40,022 nt of DNA. Origin: Paenibacillus camerounensis (GTDB taxonomy: Bacteria; Bacillota; Bacilli; Paenibacillales; Paenibacillaceae). How positions within the stretch are numbered: position 1 is the stretch's first letter; every line of letters starts with the position of its first letter. The stretch is taken from positions 1 through 40,022 of the forward strand of contig NZ_CCDG010000050.1 of assembly GCF_000723885.1 (NCBI RefSeq). Direction: 5' to 3'. Below, in pieces: positions 1 to 8,283 of the stretch. The position numbers and the translations under genes were made by a program. Below the pieces are notes generated by a model, which made no database searches, was not told the origin of the DNA, and saw nothing but the letters and a program-made list of their open reading frames with translations.

Positions 1-311
1 CAAGTGCGGACCATGGAGAAGTAACTCAGTGGCGGGACGCGAGTATTAGATTGGGGGTGGCGGGACTCCGCTGGCGGGATCCGAAATATATTGCTCAGGT
101 AGTCGGAACATGGATCACATATTAAATGTGAAGCTTTAACAGCTTAATTATCTATTAAGCCTCTCCCCCGGACACCCAGCACATCCTTCATACTGGTGCA
201 GGGAGCCAGGTGTGATGAAGGCCTGCGGCCCCTTGTATATTTTGTGTAAAATATAGCAAGGGACTATCCGGCCGGGCTTGTAAGCTGCTTAACTGACAAG
301 CTGACTATACG
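1..311. other. Gene-free left edge downstream of fabH
   Basis: I see no convincing gene here. The first 85 bases carry three short direct repeats of the type TGGCGGGAC/T (about 31-39, 58-66 and 74-82). Positions 230-262 form a strong hairpin (CCCTTG plus TATATTTT arms, one-base bulge), and 276-301 a weaker one (GCTTGT/ACAAGC). Both lie downstream of the fabH stop on the minus strand and may end or stabilise that transcript, but neither is followed by a clear U-run. Confidence 0.5.
230..262 (-). terminator. Stem-loop downstream of fabH
   Basis: The arms CCCTTG (230-235) and CAAGGG (257-262) continue inward as TATATTTT/AAAATATA with a single bulged base and a 4-nt loop. It lies about 50 nt past the fabH stop. 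There is no run of U after the stem, so it could be a 3'-end stabilising hairpin instead of a classical terminator. Confidence 0.4.
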
Positions 312-1322
312 CTACAAAACATCCGGCGGAGCCACCTGTTCATCCAGTTGCAGCTCCGTCAGAATACCGGCATGCGCCAGTCCGGCGCCGAAGCCGTAGA
401 GCAGAACACGCTGGCCGCTATGCACCTTTCCTTCACGGATACCGAGATCAAGTGCAAGCGGAATACTTGCGGCAGAAGTATTGCCGAAATACTCCAGGCT
501 ATACAACGCCTGCTCCAGCGGATAGTTCAACCGTTCACAGACCGGTTCAATGATCCGCAGATTGGCGCTGTGCGGAACGAACCAGTCTACCTGTTCGAGG
601 GTTGCACCGGCATGCTCCAGCACCTGCTGAACACCATGCGGAACCGTCCGGACTGCCCATTTGAACACCTCACGGCCATTTTGCACCAGCTTGCCTGAAT
701 CGCCCAGATCTACACCATTCACTGAATGCGACAGTCCGGTCCGGTAGACATGATGCGCACCGCCGCCGTCACTGCCGAGATGATAGCCGAGGAAGCGGTC
801 CTGCTGCTCATCTGCTTCTACAAGCACTGCCCCGGCCCCGTCACCGAACAGGATGCAGGTGCTGCGGTCACTGTAATCGGTAATTTTGGAGAGTGTATCC
901 GCTCCGACAACCAGCACTTTACGGTGCAGTCCCGAAGCTACGTAGGCATGGGCAGTATGCAGTCCATACACAAAACCTGCACAGGCCGCGCTCAAGTCAA
1001 CTGCCCCTGCTGTAAGCGGGATACCGAGACGGTGCTGAATAATAGAGGCTACTGAGGGGAAAGAAAAATCCGCCGTGCTGGTTGCTACAATCACCATATC
1101 TATGTCCGCTGCAGATTTTCCGTAACGGGTCAGCAGATTCCGGACAGCGGCAATACACAAATCGCTGGTATACTCATCCTCCCGGCTGATTCTGCGCTCA
1201 CGGATACCCGTCCGCTGGACAATCCACTCATCATTGGTTTCTACCATCTGCTCCAAATCATGATTGGTCAACTTACGCGCCGGGACATAGGAACCGATGG
1301 CTGTAATTTTTGCACCCTTCAT
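312..1322 (-). CDS. fabH: 3-oxoacyl-[acyl-carrier-protein] synthase III (FabH type)
   Basis: This cytoplasmic thiolase-fold enzyme condenses an acyl-CoA primer with malonyl-ACP to start fatty acid synthesis. Branched primers are typical for this group of bacteria, which is family knowledge and not visible in the sequence. The 336-residue length is normal. The catalytic triad is readable: Cys114 in SAACAG, His251 in VPHSAN and Asn281 in FGNTSA. A G-rich DGAGAV loop is also present. The start is an ATG behind GAGGTGAT at normal spacing. The gene stands alone, without fabF next to it, as for the second Bacillus FabH (YhfB). A FapR-like palindrome at 1364-1382 suggests control by malonyl-CoA-sensing FapR. 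A specialised KAS III of a biosynthetic cluster is less likely because no such cluster is adjacent. Confidence 0.93.
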   Translation of the reverse strand: MKGAKITAIGSYVPARKLTNHDLEQMVETNDEWIVQRTGIRERRISREDEYTSDLCIAAVRNLLTRYGKSAADIDMVIVATSTADFSFPSVASIIQHRLGIPLTAGAVDLSAACAGFVYGLHTAHAYVASGLHRKVLVVGADTLSKITDYSDRSTCILFGDGAGAVLVEADEQQDRFLGYHLGSDGGGAHHVYRTGLSHSVNGVDLGDSGKLVQNGREVFKWAVRTVPHGVQQVLEHAGATLEQVDWFVPHSANLRIIEPVCERLNYPLEQALYSLEYFGNTSAASIPLALDLGIREGKVHSGQRVLLYGFGAGLAHAGILTELQLDEQVAPPDVL

Positions 1323-1363
1323 TTTCGATCACCTCATAATAGTTTATTGAAATAGTATCTGGT

Positions 1364-1382
1364 ATTAGTACTTGGTACTAAT
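1364..1382 (-). promoter_or_regulatory. FapR-like operator upstream of fabH
   Basis: ATTAGTACTTGGTACTAAT is an exact inverted repeat, 8-bp arms around TTG, located 42 bp upstream of the fabH ATG. Its sequence and position resemble FapR operators that control fatty acid synthesis genes in Bacillus. A second, degenerate copy (TAGTATCTGGTATTA, about 1354-1368) overlaps it. Assignment to FapR is from memory of the motif and from the target gene. Confidence 0.7.
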
Positions 1383-1556
1383 TATATGTGAAAGAACTCA
1401 ATAATGCAAAGGGATCGTCTTCCTCCTTTTTACTGAATATCAACGGGCTATATCCTTACTTAGCAGCTATAGCTTATATTACCCATTTTCTCCCCATCCT
1501 CTGCGTATCCTCCAAAACTGTTAGCCCATCAGCCTGTCTTAGCGGTTCGCTCCAGC

Positions 1557-1590
1557 AAAAAAAAGACCGTGGCCGCACCCGGCCACAGTC
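1557..1590 (-). terminator. Rho-independent terminator of the pectin operon
   Basis: On the minus strand GACTGTGGCCG and CGGCCACGGTC form an 11-bp stem with one mismatch and a GGGT loop, followed by eight T residues. It lies just past the GH28 stop codon and ends the whole minus-strand operon. Confidence 0.92.
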
Positions 1591-1623
1591 CATATAAAAT
1601 ACCGCTTCAGCTTCTTAATTCAT

Positions 1624-2967
1624 TCAGATCTCCGCCGGTACTACCTCCACCTGCTCAACCAGCTTTTCCGGTTTGGCTGTGTTGCGGGAGCGGCAGTTCA
1701 GCACCTCTACATCCTCACCATTCTCGATATAAAATGCAGGCCCTTCGTGGTTCGCGACCGTCACTTGCTGAAAGCGTACATCCCGTACGTTGCCGAGGAA
1801 AAAACCGCGCTTGTTCATATCCGCAAGGCCAGCCATCATATCGGGCTGCCCTGGAACAGCATCCTCAGCCATGGAAATATCGACGTCAGTGAAGCTGATT
1901 TCCGAGACATATTGCTCGGCCAGCCCATACAGAAAGCCTGCAGCAGCATGAACATTACGGGCGGTAATATTGGCAAAATGTATCCTCCGGAAGCACGGCG
2001 TCTCCGCCGTCACCGGATAAGGCTGTTTGTCCCAGACATACTTCTCTTTCCCTCTGGGCCCGCAGAAATAGTACAGGTTCATCGTGAACGGACAGATTAC
2101 GCCCTCCATCACGATATTACTGACCCGGATATCCTCAATGATTCCGCCGCGCCCGCGCCGTGACTTCATGCGGATGCCGCGGTCTGTCTCCTTGAATACA
2201 CAGTTGCTGATCGTTACATTGCGGATATCCCCGCTCATTTCACTGCCCAGCACAACGGCCCCGTGCCCGTGCACCATAGTGCAGTTCGTTATTGAAATGT
2301 TCTCACAGGGGCTGCGCTCCGCTGTATCCTCCGTCCCGGCCTTAATGGCGATGCAGTCATCACCTACATCAATATGACAGTTGCTGATCCGCACTCCTGA
2401 GCAGGACTCGGGATTAATGCCGTCTGTATTCGGCGAATCCGCCGGATTCAGAATGTAGATATTGTCGATCGTCACATTGCTGCAGACAATCGGATTGACC
2501 GTCCAGCTCGGTGAATTGAGCAGGGTCACATCCTTCACCGTTACCCGGCTGCAACGGTTCAGGCCGATCAGCGTCGGCCGTGGATATTCCAGCTCCTCGG
2601 GATGCTCCCGGAACCTGCTCCACCAGGGAGCTCCATTTCCCTGCAGCGTTCCGCTCCCGGTAATGGATATATTCACCGCATCCTCTGCGTAGATGCAGGG
2701 GGAATGCACCTGGCGTCCGACACCTTCCCAGCGGGCTTCCACCGCCGGGTAGTCCGCCGGATCGGTGCTGAAGCTCAGCGCTGATCCGGGACTCAGATGC
2801 AGCTCAATGTTGCTGCTAAGCCGTACAGCTCCGGTATGGAAGGTTCCTGCGGGAACATAGACCGTCCCTCCTCCAGCCCGGCTGGCGGCTGCAACCGCAG
2901 CGGCGATAGCTTCAGTCGCCGCCGTACCGCTGTCCCGCCGCGCCCCAAAATCCTCAATATTATACAA
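1624..2967 (-). CDS. Glycoside hydrolase family 28 (polygalacturonase-like), cytoplasmic
   Basis: This is a right-handed beta-helix pectin hydrolase of 447 residues. The GH28 signatures appear in order: NTDG (Asp182), GDD (Asp203/Asp204), GHG (His235) and RMK (Arg266/Lys268). These are the inverting catalytic acids and substrate-binding residues. No signal peptide is visible: the protein starts directly with the first beta-helix strand (NIEDFGAR). It therefore probably acts inside the cell on short galacturonides or rhamnogalacturonides delivered by the ABC transporter of the same operon. The start is a TTG behind AAAGGGG. It is the last gene of the operon, after GH105, with a hairpin between them and a strong terminator after it. 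Exact specificity (galacturonosidase or rhamnogalacturonan hydrolase) cannot be read from the sequence. Confidence 0.9.
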   Translation of the reverse strand: MYNIEDFGARRDSGTAATEAIAAAVAAASRAGGGTVYVPAGTFHTGAVRLSSNIELHLSPGSALSFSTDPADYPAVEARWEGVGRQVHSPCIYAEDAVNISITGSGTLQGNGAPWWSRFREHPEELEYPRPTLIGLNRCSRVTVKDVTLLNSPSWTVNPIVCSNVTIDNIYILNPADSPNTDGINPESCSGVRISNCHIDVGDDCIAIKAGTEDTAERSPCENISITNCTMVHGHGAVVLGSEMSGDIRNVTISNCVFKETDRGIRMKSRRGRGGIIEDIRVSNIVMEGVICPFTMNLYYFCGPRGKEKYVWDKQPYPVTAETPCFRRIHFANITARNVHAAAGFLYGLAEQYVSEISFTDVDISMAEDAVPGQPDMMAGLADMNKRGFFLGNVRDVRFQQVTVANHEGPAFYIENGEDVEVLNCRSRNTAKPEKLVEQVEVVPAEI

Positions 2968-3023
2968 CTTCTCTCTCCCCTTTCCTTCATTCGCACAGTT
3001 TGTGATATCACTATTAAAGATCT

Positions 3024-3058
3024 GGCCGGAAATCCAAAAAAAGTTTGGACTTCCGGCC
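3024..3058 (-). repeat. Intercistronic hairpin carrying a dispersed-repeat word
   Basis: Fifteen-base arms GGCCGGAAATCCAAA and TTTGGACTTCCGGCC (one mismatch, G-U pairable on one strand) enclose a 5-nt loop. The hairpin lies between the GH105 and GH28 genes. The right arm is part of a 19-base word (3044-3062) that recurs exactly at 8042-8060 and 8333-8351. No U-run follows on the minus strand, so processing or stabilisation fits better than termination. Confidence 0.65.
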
Positions 3059-3092
3059 GCTGATGGCTTTGTTTCTTTTCAATTCAAGATTT

Positions 3093-4223
3093 TCACTTCA
3101 TACCGCCAGCCGCCGCATCCGTCACCCCGTACAAGGATTCCATCTCCACACAAGCCATCACCAGCGCCCCAACGCCGTGAAGGTCATTGCTTACTTTCGG
3201 ACGGGTTACATAATTCTCGTAATCCCCTGCCGAGGTGCCGATGCAGATGTCCGGCAGAATCAGTCTTCCCTGCTCATCCTCCTGCAGCACTCCAATAAGG
3301 CCTTCATAGCCTTTACGGGCGGCAGCGGCAGCCTCTGCCGCATCCGGCGTCAGGCCCAGCTTCACGGCCTTGGCGATAGTATACACGAACAGGCATGAAC
3401 CGGAGGTCTCCAGCCAGTTATCCGGCTCATCCCCTTTATCGACTACCTGATACCAGAGCCCGCTCTCCTTGTCCTGGTAGCGGATCAGCGCCTGCACGAA
3501 TTCTCCCAGTGCAGCGGCAAGCTCTGCCCGCCCCGGCTCCCCTTCCGGCAGCAGCGTAAAAAACTGCGACAATGCTAGCCCGTACCAGCCGAGCGAACGG
3601 CTCCAGAACTCGGGAGAGCAGCCGGTCTCCGGATTGGCCCAAGGCATGCGTCTGCTCTCATCCCAGGCATGATACAGGAGCCCTGTTGCTTCATCCTTCA
3701 TATACTTGCGCATCAGCCGCTCCTGGTGCAGCACTGCCTGGCGCAGCTCCGGCTCGCCGTAGGCATCCGCATATTTCAGCGAGAACACCCCGGCCATGTA
3801 CAGGCCGTCAAGCCACATCTGATAAGGATATTTGTCTTTGTGCCAGTAACCGCCCTCGGCTGTCCGGTTGACCGTCCGCAGCAGACTCCGCAGCTTATCC
3901 GCGGCAGTCTTGTACTTCGCAAGACCGGTCCGCTCATGCAGCGTGAACAGCAGCAGCCCTGCCTGAACCGCATCCAGCTCGTCGCGGGCAAAATACAGAT
4001 TACCGTGCTCATCCACCAGATCGTCCACATACTCCTGAATGTAAGTCAGATAATGTTCTTCACCCGAAGCAGACCACAGCAGCTCCATTCCGCACAGAAA
4101 TACGCCCTGATGGTAGTGCCAGCGGTGAGCGGGAGGAAGCTCTCCCGCCCGGTAAGTATCCATTAATGAATCACAGGCCTTGCGCGCCCATTCTATTGGT
4201 GTTGCCGGCAGACTGCCTATCAT
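3093..4223 (-). CDS. GH105 unsaturated rhamnogalacturonyl/galacturonyl hydrolase (YteR-like)
   Basis: This cytoplasmic (alpha/alpha)6-barrel enzyme hydrates the 4,5-unsaturated uronic acid left on pectin oligosaccharides by lyases and so releases it. The length is 376 residues, against about 373 for B. subtilis YteR. The motif YPYQMWLDGLYM places the catalytic Asp at residue 139 (Asp143 in YteR), and the family block EFWSRSLGWYGLAL is present. There is no signal peptide. The start is an ATG 7 nt behind AAAGGAGG. It sits 17 bp downstream of a permease gene and upstream of GH28, so import and cytoplasmic degradation are coded together. GH88 is the alternative family, but the YteR-like motif spacing favours GH105. 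Confidence 0.92.
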   Translation of the reverse strand: MIGSLPATPIEWARKACDSLMDTYRAGELPPAHRWHYHQGVFLCGMELLWSASGEEHYLTYIQEYVDDLVDEHGNLYFARDELDAVQAGLLLFTLHERTGLAKYKTAADKLRSLLRTVNRTAEGGYWHKDKYPYQMWLDGLYMAGVFSLKYADAYGEPELRQAVLHQERLMRKYMKDEATGLLYHAWDESRRMPWANPETGCSPEFWSRSLGWYGLALSQFFTLLPEGEPGRAELAAALGEFVQALIRYQDKESGLWYQVVDKGDEPDNWLETSGSCLFVYTIAKAVKLGLTPDAAEAAAAARKGYEGLIGVLQEDEQGRLILPDICIGTSAGDYENYVTRPKVSNDLHGVGALVMACVEMESLYGVTDAAAGGMK

Positions 4224-4240
4224 TCCTTAACCTCCTTTCC

Positions 4241-5116
4241 CTAACCCTTCATTGAACCGAGCATAGCCCCTTTGGCAAAATGCTTCTGCAGGAACGGATA
4301 TACCATCAGAATCGGCAGGGTCGCTACCACGATAACAGCCATTTTAATCGACTGGTCCGGCGGCGGAACAGCCGCATCAAGTGTAGCGCTGTGATCCATT
4401 CCGCTGGCCAGGACAACGATCTGCCGCAGCAGAACCTGAATCGGCCATTTGGCGCTGTCATCCAGATACAGAATTGCACTCATATAAGTGTTCCAGTAGG
4501 TCACCGCGTAGAACAGGGAAATCGTAGCAATTGCCGGCATCGACAGCGGCAGCACGATCCGGAACAGGATGCCGAAGTCGTTACAGCCGTCGATTTTGGC
4601 AGATTCCTCTAAGCCTTCCGGGATGTTCTGGAAAAAGTTTTTGAGAATGATCATATTGAACGCACTGATCGCCGACGGCAGGATAAGCGCCGCATAGGAA
4701 TCGATCAGCCCCAGCTCTTTTACCACCAGGAACGTTGGAATCATCCCGCCGTGGAACAGCATCGTGAACACGACCAGAAAGTTAACCACATTGCGTCCGT
4801 CGAGATCTCTTCTGGAGAGCCCGTAAGCCATCAGTGCCGTGATAAACATACTGAACAATGTACCAATCAGCGTAACGCCAATCGAGACTCCCATTGCTTT
4901 GAAGATTGTATCCGTTGAAAAAATAAATTTATAAGCCTCCAGACTCCACACCTTCGGAATCAGTACAAATTTGCTCGCCGCAATCTCCGCACTTGTCGTA
5001 AAAGAGCCCGCCACCACATGCACAAACGGCAGCACGGTAATGAGCGCAATCAGCGCCAGCAGCGTAAAGTTAACAGCGGCAAAAATCCTGCCGCCCAGCG
5101 ATCTGTCCTCTACCAT
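4241..5116 (-). CDS. Carbohydrate ABC transporter permease (YtcP/LplC type)
   Basis: This 291-residue inner-membrane permease has about six hydrophobic segments, beginning near residues 15-37. The binding-protein-dependent transport loop reads EESAKIDGCNDFGILFRIVLPLSMP (residues about 190-215; the core EAA-type G is present). The C-terminus (HFAKGAMLGSMKG) is typical of the YtcP/LplC family. It pairs with the upstream permease and the upstream solute-binding lipoprotein to import pectin-derived oligosaccharides. The start is an ATG behind GGGAGG. No ATPase gene lies in the operon, so a shared MsmX-type ATPase is expected. Confidence 0.92.
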   Translation of the reverse strand: MVEDRSLGGRIFAAVNFTLLALIALITVLPFVHVVAGSFTTSAEIAASKFVLIPKVWSLEAYKFIFSTDTIFKAMGVSIGVTLIGTLFSMFITALMAYGLSRRDLDGRNVVNFLVVFTMLFHGGMIPTFLVVKELGLIDSYAALILPSAISAFNMIILKNFFQNIPEGLEESAKIDGCNDFGILFRIVLPLSMPAIATISLFYAVTYWNTYMSAILYLDDSAKWPIQVLLRQIVVLASGMDHSATLDAAVPPPDQSIKMAVIVVATLPILMVYPFLQKHFAKGAMLGSMKG

Positions 5117-5147
5117 CTTCTATTCCTCCCGCAGTCTCTCATTTCAC

Positions 5148-6116
5148 TTAATAAACGCCTTCTTCGCCCATTTTTTTGGACAGCTTATTGACGGACATGA
5201 CCATAATGAGGCCAATAATGGATTTAAAGAATCCGATGGCCGTACTGTAACTGAACTGTCCTTGTCTTAGTCCTGCGGTATAGACATACGTATCGATAAT
5301 TTCCGCAACATTCCGGTTCATGGAGTTCAGCATCAGATAGACATGCTCGAAGCCAAGATCCAGTACGGAACCAATTTTCAGAATAAGCAGGGTAATGATG
5401 ACACTCCGGATAGCCGGAAGCGTGATATGCCAGATCTGCCGTATCCGTCCCGCTCCATCCATGCGTGCAGCTTCATACAGCCCGGGGTCAATCGCAGCGA
5501 TCGAAGCCAGATAAATAATCGTACCCCAGCCTGCTTCTCTCCAGATAATCTGAAGGATATACATCGGCCGGAACCAGCCCGGATTCAGCAGGAAGTTCAC
5601 CTGCTCGAAGCCAAAATAACTCAGCAGCTCGTTAATAATCCCGCCGTCCATCGTAACCATAACGTAGGTGATCGAGACGATGATAACCCAGGACATAAAG
5701 TGGGGCAGATAAACCAGTGTCTGGAAGAATCTTTTGAAAAATGTGCCTCTAAGCTCATTCAGCATCAGGGCCAATATGATCGGCACCGGAAAATAAAGCA
5801 GAATATTCATGCCGAACAAAATGAGCGTATTGCCGAGAATCTTCATAAAATCCGGCTCGGTGAACAGGCGTTTAAAATGTTCCAACCCGACCCATTCACT
5901 GCCCGTAATTCCCTGGTATGGCTTATAATCCTGAAAGGAAATGATCAGGCCGTACATCGGCAAATATTTAAATAGAACAAAAAACAATATACCCGGTATC
6001 AGCATGACGTACAGATATTTGTTTCTCCACAGCCGCTTTTTGAGCTCACTGCTGCTTGTATAGATTTTGGGCTCCAGCGGTGAAGCTGCACCGGGCTGAG
6101 CGGTAACATCCTGCAT
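5148..6116 (-). CDS. Carbohydrate ABC transporter permease (LplB/YteP type)
   Basis: This 322-residue membrane protein is the partner of the YtcP-type permease 31 bp downstream. It opens with a polar cytoplasmic tail, then the first membrane segment (YLYVMLIPGILFFVLF, about residues 34-50). The family block KYLPMYGLIISFQDYKP follows. The coupling loop is YEAARMDGAGRIRQIWHITLPA (shown to its first 20 residues in spirit: EAA, G, ITLP). The C-terminus ends SKKMGEEGVY, close to LplB-type proteins. The start is an ATG behind AAAGGGAG. An intrinsic terminator separates it from the highly expressed binding-protein gene upstream, so the permeases are likely made by read-through. Confidence 0.92.
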   Translation of the reverse strand: MQDVTAQPGAASPLEPKIYTSSSELKKRLWRNKYLYVMLIPGILFFVLFKYLPMYGLIISFQDYKPYQGITGSEWVGLEHFKRLFTEPDFMKILGNTLILFGMNILLYFPVPIILALMLNELRGTFFKRFFQTLVYLPHFMSWVIIVSITYVMVTMDGGIINELLSYFGFEQVNFLLNPGWFRPMYILQIIWREAGWGTIIYLASIAAIDPGLYEAARMDGAGRIRQIWHITLPAIRSVIITLLILKIGSVLDLGFEHVYLMLNSMNRNVAEIIDTYVYTAGLRQGQFSYSTAIGFFKSIIGLIMVMSVNKLSKKMGEEGVY

Positions 6117-6151
6117 AGTTCTCTCCCTTTCTGTTTCAATATCTTATCTTT

Positions 6152-6192
6152 AAAAAGAAGGCTGGCGAAGCGGCTCGGCCTCGCCAGTCTTC
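6152..6192 (-). terminator. Internal terminator between binding-protein and permease genes
   Basis: On the minus strand GAAGACTGGCGA pairs with TTCGCCAGCCTTC (one internal mismatch) and is followed by TTTTT (plus-strand A-run 6152-6156). It lies between the solute-binding protein stop and the permease start of one operon, an arrangement that lowers permease relative to binding-protein expression. Confidence 0.8.
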
Positions 6193-6234
6193 CATACTCC
6201 GGATTACCGTAAAGCGGTGCCAGGGAGCTGCATC

Positions 6235-7803
6235 TTATTTTTTATAGACAGCGTTATATTCATCAATGATGGCCGAGCCTCCGCGGCTCTTCCACGATTC
6301 CACTTCTTTCTCAAAGCCTGCTTTGTCCAGCTGGCCATAAATATAGTTGTAGGTGGCATCCGTAATGATCTGCTGCAGCTCTACGCCCTTCGACGTATAA
6401 GTGGCAGAATCCAGGGCAGCCGTAGGGTCAGCAACACCTACCTTCACATTCTCAAGAATCAGCTCTTCCGCATGGATACGGCCAGGCAGCACGTTATAGC
6501 TCAGGTACATGCCGTTGGTTTCAGCCTCACCGATTACACTGTCCTTGTAGCCCTTAACCTCACGCTCGATCAGTTCCTTGTTATCTGTAGGCTTAGCCTT
6601 GCCGTCTTCAACCGTATAGTGAGTACCCTCGATACCCCAGTACATCAGATTGGCTACTTCAGGGGTCATCATCTTGTCAAAGAAACCAAGGATTAATTTC
6701 AGTTCAGCTTCATCCTTAACCGCAGATTTCGGGAACAGCACTACGTTGTTATAGCCCGGAATCATCCACTGTGCGAACTTTCCGTCTGGTCCGGCAACCA
6801 TACTATGTGTATCGAGCACGGCATCCGGGAAGTTTTTGATCAGATCCTTGTTCAGGGTGTCGATATCCTGCATCGAACCGCCGATGTACAGGCCGGCTTT
6901 GCCGCTGACAAACATATTTACCGCATCTGTCTTACTTGTAGCTGCAAAGTCTTTGTTCATATAACCGCCGTCACGCAGCTTTTTGAAGAAATCCATAGTA
7001 TCGATGTATTGCGGGAAGGTGAAATCCGGTGCCAGCTGGCCGTCCTTCTCACCCCAGGTGTTCGGTGTGCCGAACCAGGCAGAGACCGTTTTATAGGCGC
7101 CGTATACCAGCTCGTTGCGGTCCACGAGTCCGATGGTGTCCTTTTTACCATTGCCGTCCGGGTCCTTCTCAGTAAAAGCCTGGGCCATTGCGAACAGCTC
7201 ATCCAGGTTAGCCGGAGCCTGCAGGCCGAGCTTATCCGCCCAGTCCTTGCGGTAGATGATACCCTGACGGGCCAGCGGGCGTCCGATGTACAGCGAGTAG
7301 AGCTTGCCGTCCACCTTGGTGTTGTTCAGGATTTCCGGCTTCAGCTTGTTGAGGTTCGGGAATTCGCTTAGGTAGGGCCCGATCTCCCAGAACTGCCCGT
7401 CCTTGATCGCTTCTCTCATCTGCACGAACGTGGTCTGGTTCTTCAGGTACGTTACCTGCGGCAGTGAGCCTGTAGCGAAAGAGGAGTTCAGCTTTTCTTC
7501 ATAAGTATCGGCCGGGAAGAACTGGTAGGTCAGCTTCGTATTGGTCAGCTTCTCCAGCTCTGTTTTGATCGTATCCGGCGGGGTTTCCGCTGTGTTTAAT
7601 GGAAGCATGATTTTGATTTCTGTCGGCTTCTCCGGCTCAGGTGCCGGTTCTTTAGTTGCGGTCGTAGTTGTGTTTCCGCCGCTTGTGCCTGGATCTTTAG
7701 TAGCCGCCGCTTCATTACCGTTGTTACTGTTGCCGCACGCTGCCGTCAGCATACTGAATGTCAGCAGTGAGCTGAGAAGCAGGGTGAAGGATTTTTTCGT
7801 CAT
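6235..7803 (-). CDS. Solute-binding lipoprotein of pectin-oligosaccharide ABC transporter (LplA/YtcQ type)
   Basis: This 522-residue lipoprotein captures oligosaccharide outside the membrane. It has a type II signal peptide (MTKKSFTLLLSSLLTFSMLTAAC, lipobox LTAAC, Cys23). A Thr/Pro/Glu-rich linker to about residue 62 follows, then the bilobal binding domain. The EF-hand-like stretch DPDGNGKKDTIG is common in this family and may bind calcium. A longer reading frame starts at 7848, but the ATG at 7803 has GGAGG at the right distance and begins the signal peptide. It heads the operon permease-permease-GH105-GH28. It is clearly paralogous to the protein at 10228-11745, sharing FWEIGPYL, RQGII and DTIGLVDRN. 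Confidence 0.93.
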   Translation of the reverse strand: MTKKSFTLLLSSLLTFSMLTAACGNSNNGNEAAATKDPGTSGGNTTTTATKEPAPEPEKPTEIKIMLPLNTAETPPDTIKTELEKLTNTKLTYQFFPADTYEEKLNSSFATGSLPQVTYLKNQTTFVQMREAIKDGQFWEIGPYLSEFPNLNKLKPEILNNTKVDGKLYSLYIGRPLARQGIIYRKDWADKLGLQAPANLDELFAMAQAFTEKDPDGNGKKDTIGLVDRNELVYGAYKTVSAWFGTPNTWGEKDGQLAPDFTFPQYIDTMDFFKKLRDGGYMNKDFAATSKTDAVNMFVSGKAGLYIGGSMQDIDTLNKDLIKNFPDAVLDTHSMVAGPDGKFAQWMIPGYNNVVLFPKSAVKDEAELKLILGFFDKMMTPEVANLMYWGIEGTHYTVEDGKAKPTDNKELIEREVKGYKDSVIGEAETNGMYLSYNVLPGRIHAEELILENVKVGVADPTAALDSATYTSKGVELQQIITDATYNYIYGQLDKAGFEKEVESWKSRGGSAIIDEYNAVYKK

Positions 7804-7860
7804 ACCTGTTTGACCTCCGTTTGGCTTGTAATTGGTTACATGCCTCACACTACAGCCCTG

Positions 7861-7991
7861 TACAGGTTACGAAAACAATCATTTACTCATTATGGGGGCT
7901 TTCGGAGGGGAGTCTGGGGAAATGATTATCGGGTGATGGGGATGGATAAGGTGAGAGGAAGGATGCGTTGGTTAAAAGCGTGGGGGTGGGC
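7861..7991. other. Gene-free upstream region of the pectin operon
   Basis: The region directly upstream of the binding-protein gene must hold the operon promoter, but I cannot pick a convincing -35/-10 pair. On the minus strand ATGATTGTTT (7882-7873) resembles the repeated ATGATTATTG words upstream of the AraC-type regulator at 11831-11859. The remainder, G-rich on the plus strand, shows no coding sequence I can support. Confidence 0.4.
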
Positions 7992-8213
7992 GATGAGGCA
8001 AAGACTAATTCGGGTGGCGCTATTCGCTGCTGCGGGGAATATTTGGACTTCCGGCCGCTGTTAGGTTTAGATTTCCTCATTTCAAACCGCTTTTCGCGGT
8101 AGAAATCCAAACCTAAAGGCGGACGCTATCGCTCCTACAGTTCCAAACTTCCCCTCCGCTGCTCCCGCCTGCCCGGGAGTTTCCTCTCACCTTATCCGGG
8201 TGAAGGGAGGGAC
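7992..8213. repeat. Structured intergenic repeat, copy 1
   Basis: This about 222-bp unit is repeated at 8284-8545. Conserved blocks are the left part (GGCGCTATTCGCTGCTGCGG, then TTTGGACTTCCGGCCGCTG) and the right part (GGCGGACGCTATCGCTCC, then TTCCAAACTTCCCCTCCGCT). Between them, TTAGGTTTAGATTTC pairs with GAAATCCAAACCTAA (14 of 15), and an inner AACCGC/GCGGT pair lies in its loop. It is non-coding in every frame I can judge. The mobility mechanism is unknown. Confidence 0.75.
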
Positions 8214-8283
8214 AGAGTTAGCCGCCGCTTGGATTTGCGGCGGGGAAATGTGCGGGGAAGCCGATGATGCTAAAACAAAAGCA

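Noticed and set aside
1388..1597. Possible small plus-strand gene of 69 codons upstream of the pectin-operon terminator
   Set aside because: No ribosome binding site, its end runs through the terminator hairpin, and the translation looks random.
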